Source: Gammaproteobacteria bacterium (GTDB lineage: Bacteria; Pseudomonadota; Gammaproteobacteria; Arenicellales; JAANXG01). From it: 7,154 nucleotides of DNA. Location of the stretch: contig JAANXG010000066.1 in assembly GCA_018263405.1 (NCBI GenBank), forward strand, positions 1 through 7,154, in the 5' to 3' direction. The notes under the pieces were generated by a model. It saw only the letters and a program-made list of their open reading frames with translations, was not told where the DNA came from and ran no database searches. Shown here one piece after another: positions 6,723 through 7,154 of the stretch. Every line of letters begins with the position of its first letter. The first letter of the stretch is position 1. The position numbers and the translations under genes are program-made.

Positions 6723-6726
6723 CTCC
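6723..6726 (-). promoter_or_regulatory. Ribosome binding site fixing the start of the Trp-repeat gene
   Basis: GGAG on the minus strand (CTCC at 6723-6726) stands nine bases before ATG 6713. It is the only clear Shine-Dalgarno ahead of a possible start in this frame and decides against the longer frame that reaches 6878. Confidence 0.65.
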
Positions 6727-6844
6727 AGGGTATTACGGATGTGCAGGCTTGGAATGTGTGACGTCGACACTCGGTACAGATACGTCAAGGAAGATTGTTT
6801 CTCGGCATCAGTGCCACTTCGTATCGCACTCGAGTATCCGGGCA

Positions 6845-6861
6845 CATCAATAACATTGATG
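6845..6861. promoter_or_regulatory. Operator-like dyad downstream of the candidate promoter
   Basis: CATCAAT and ATTGATG form 7-bp perfect arms around an AAC centre. The dyad sits just after the predicted start of transcription, where a dimeric repressor could block elongation. It is too AT-rich and short to be a terminator. The binding protein is unknown. Confidence 0.3.
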
Positions 6862-6880
6862 ATTCCGGATGCATCCAAGG

Positions 6881-6909
6881 TTTATACCAAGGCGGGACAA
6901 CCGACACAA
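6881..6909 (-). promoter_or_regulatory. Candidate sigma70 promoter of the Trp-repeat/DUF3313 operon
   Basis: Read on the minus strand, TTGTGT (6909-6904) and TATAAA (6886-6881) are separated by exactly 17 bp. The -10 box is flanked on both sides by CCTTGG, a direct repeat (6892-6887 and 6880-6875). Transcription would start near 6874 and give a leader of about 160 bases before ATG 6713. The prediction is by eye; the spacing and the TATAAA box are good, the -35 is moderate. Confidence 0.45.
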
Positions 6910-6925
6910 GGGCTGTAAGTCCCGC
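6892..6925. promoter_or_regulatory. GCGGGAC/GTCCCGC inverted repeat spanning the -35 region
   Basis: GCGGGAC (6892-6898) and GTCCCGC (6919-6925) are perfect 7-bp inverted arms with 20 bases between them, roughly two helical turns between arms, and the candidate -35 box lies in between. This geometry would suit a regulator that binds two half-sites around the -35 box. It could equally be a chance repeat. Confidence 0.3.
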
Positions 6926-7082
6926 TGAACGGACAAAAACAAAGCCCTATCGAGATGCTAAGTGATCTGGTCTTTCCGGACCCATGACGGCTTTGAATGT
7001 TGTGTTGGTGGAGGCTTCTGGACTTGTTTCTAAATGCCTCTCACATGCGAAAAACGTAAGTTCTCAATAACCCCGTGCAAGA
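6926..7082. other. Non-coding stretch between operon promoter and right repeat
   Basis: No open frame of useful length and no RNA gene is recognisable. A small hairpin is possible (GGTC 6969-6972 with GACC 6979-6982). Together with the leader at 6714-6880, more than 350 bp upstream of the Trp-repeat gene are free of genes. Confidence 0.5.
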
Positions 7083-7109
7083 ATGTGGGGGTAGGGTTGT
7101 CTTTCAGGG
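7083..7109. repeat. Right arm of 27-bp inverted repeat
   Basis: Exact reverse complement of 48-74, beginning ATGTGGGGGTAGGGTTG and ending CTTTCAGGG. It contains a GTAG tetranucleotide (7091-7094) next to a downstream hairpin, a layout reminiscent of REP-type units mobilised by REP-associated tyrosine transposases. That family link is inference. Confidence 0.75.
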
Positions 7110-7113
7110 CTGT

Positions 7114-7133
7114 CGAAAGCACGGAGGCTTTCG
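7114..7133. repeat. Hairpin within the right edge element
   Basis: CGAAAGC (7114-7120) pairs with GCTTTCG (7127-7133) around a six-base loop ACGGAG, a perfect 7-bp stem. It lies five bases outside the right repeat arm, as part of the presumed element that continues past the window edge. No T-run follows, so it is not a typical terminator. Confidence 0.55.
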
Positions 7134-7154
7134 CCAGAGCGTACAGGGAGGTAT

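Noticed and set aside
6714..6878. 55-residue N-terminal extension of the Trp-repeat protein
   Set aside because: It would bury the signal sequence, overlaps the predicted leader and dyad, and a GGAG at proper spacing supports ATG 6713.
1..7154. Linear replicon or phage genome with terminal inverted repeats
   Set aside because: The repeats are only 27 bp and lie about 45 bp inside both edges, and the content is metabolic and envelope genes with no replication or structural phage genes.

Overview
The window looks like chromosomal or accessory DNA from an uncultured, moderately GC-rich Gram-negative bacterium, most likely a gammaproteobacterium. This rests on a lipoprotein of the proteobacterial DUF3313 type, two exported proteins with Gram-negative style signal sequences, and general codon style. 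No rRNA, tRNA or CRISPR is visible. Taxonomy is inference only.

Layout from left to right: (1) positions 1-74 carry one arm (48-74) of a 27-bp perfect inverted repeat whose other arm is at 7083-7109, so nearly the whole window lies between two outward-facing copies. (2) 86-2074 (+) is the C-terminal two thirds of a SNF2/HepA-type superfamily 2 helicase. Motifs I, Ia, II and III are missing, and the gene is broken exactly where the left repeat arm ends. (3) 2093-2206 (+) is a 37-codon open frame that resembles a transposase C-terminal tail. (4) 2279-3703 (+) is an intact NAD(P)-type aldehyde dehydrogenase. (5) 4092-5411 (+) is an exported class A beta-lactamase-fold serine hydrolase with an extra N-terminal domain. 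(6) On the minus strand, convergent with it, two envelope genes form a probable operon: 6713-6222 encodes a secreted protein made of twelve exact 11-residue repeats with one tryptophan each, and 6166-5531 encodes a DUF3313 lipoprotein. A promoter with direct repeats and dyads lies upstream at 6845-6925. (7) 7083-7154 holds the right repeat arm plus a hairpin.

The genes do not form one recognisable pathway. The plus-strand genes look like independent units separated by 200-390 bp gaps. The minus-strand pair is the only convincing operon and is the most original part of the window: a small exported protein with a hierarchical 33-bp/99-bp repeat (Trp every 11 residues) placed directly upstream of an outer-membrane-type lipoprotein. 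The repeats at both edges suggest that a small dispersed palindromic or MITE-like element borders the segment and truncated the helicase, or that the sequence ends there because assembly stopped in repeats.
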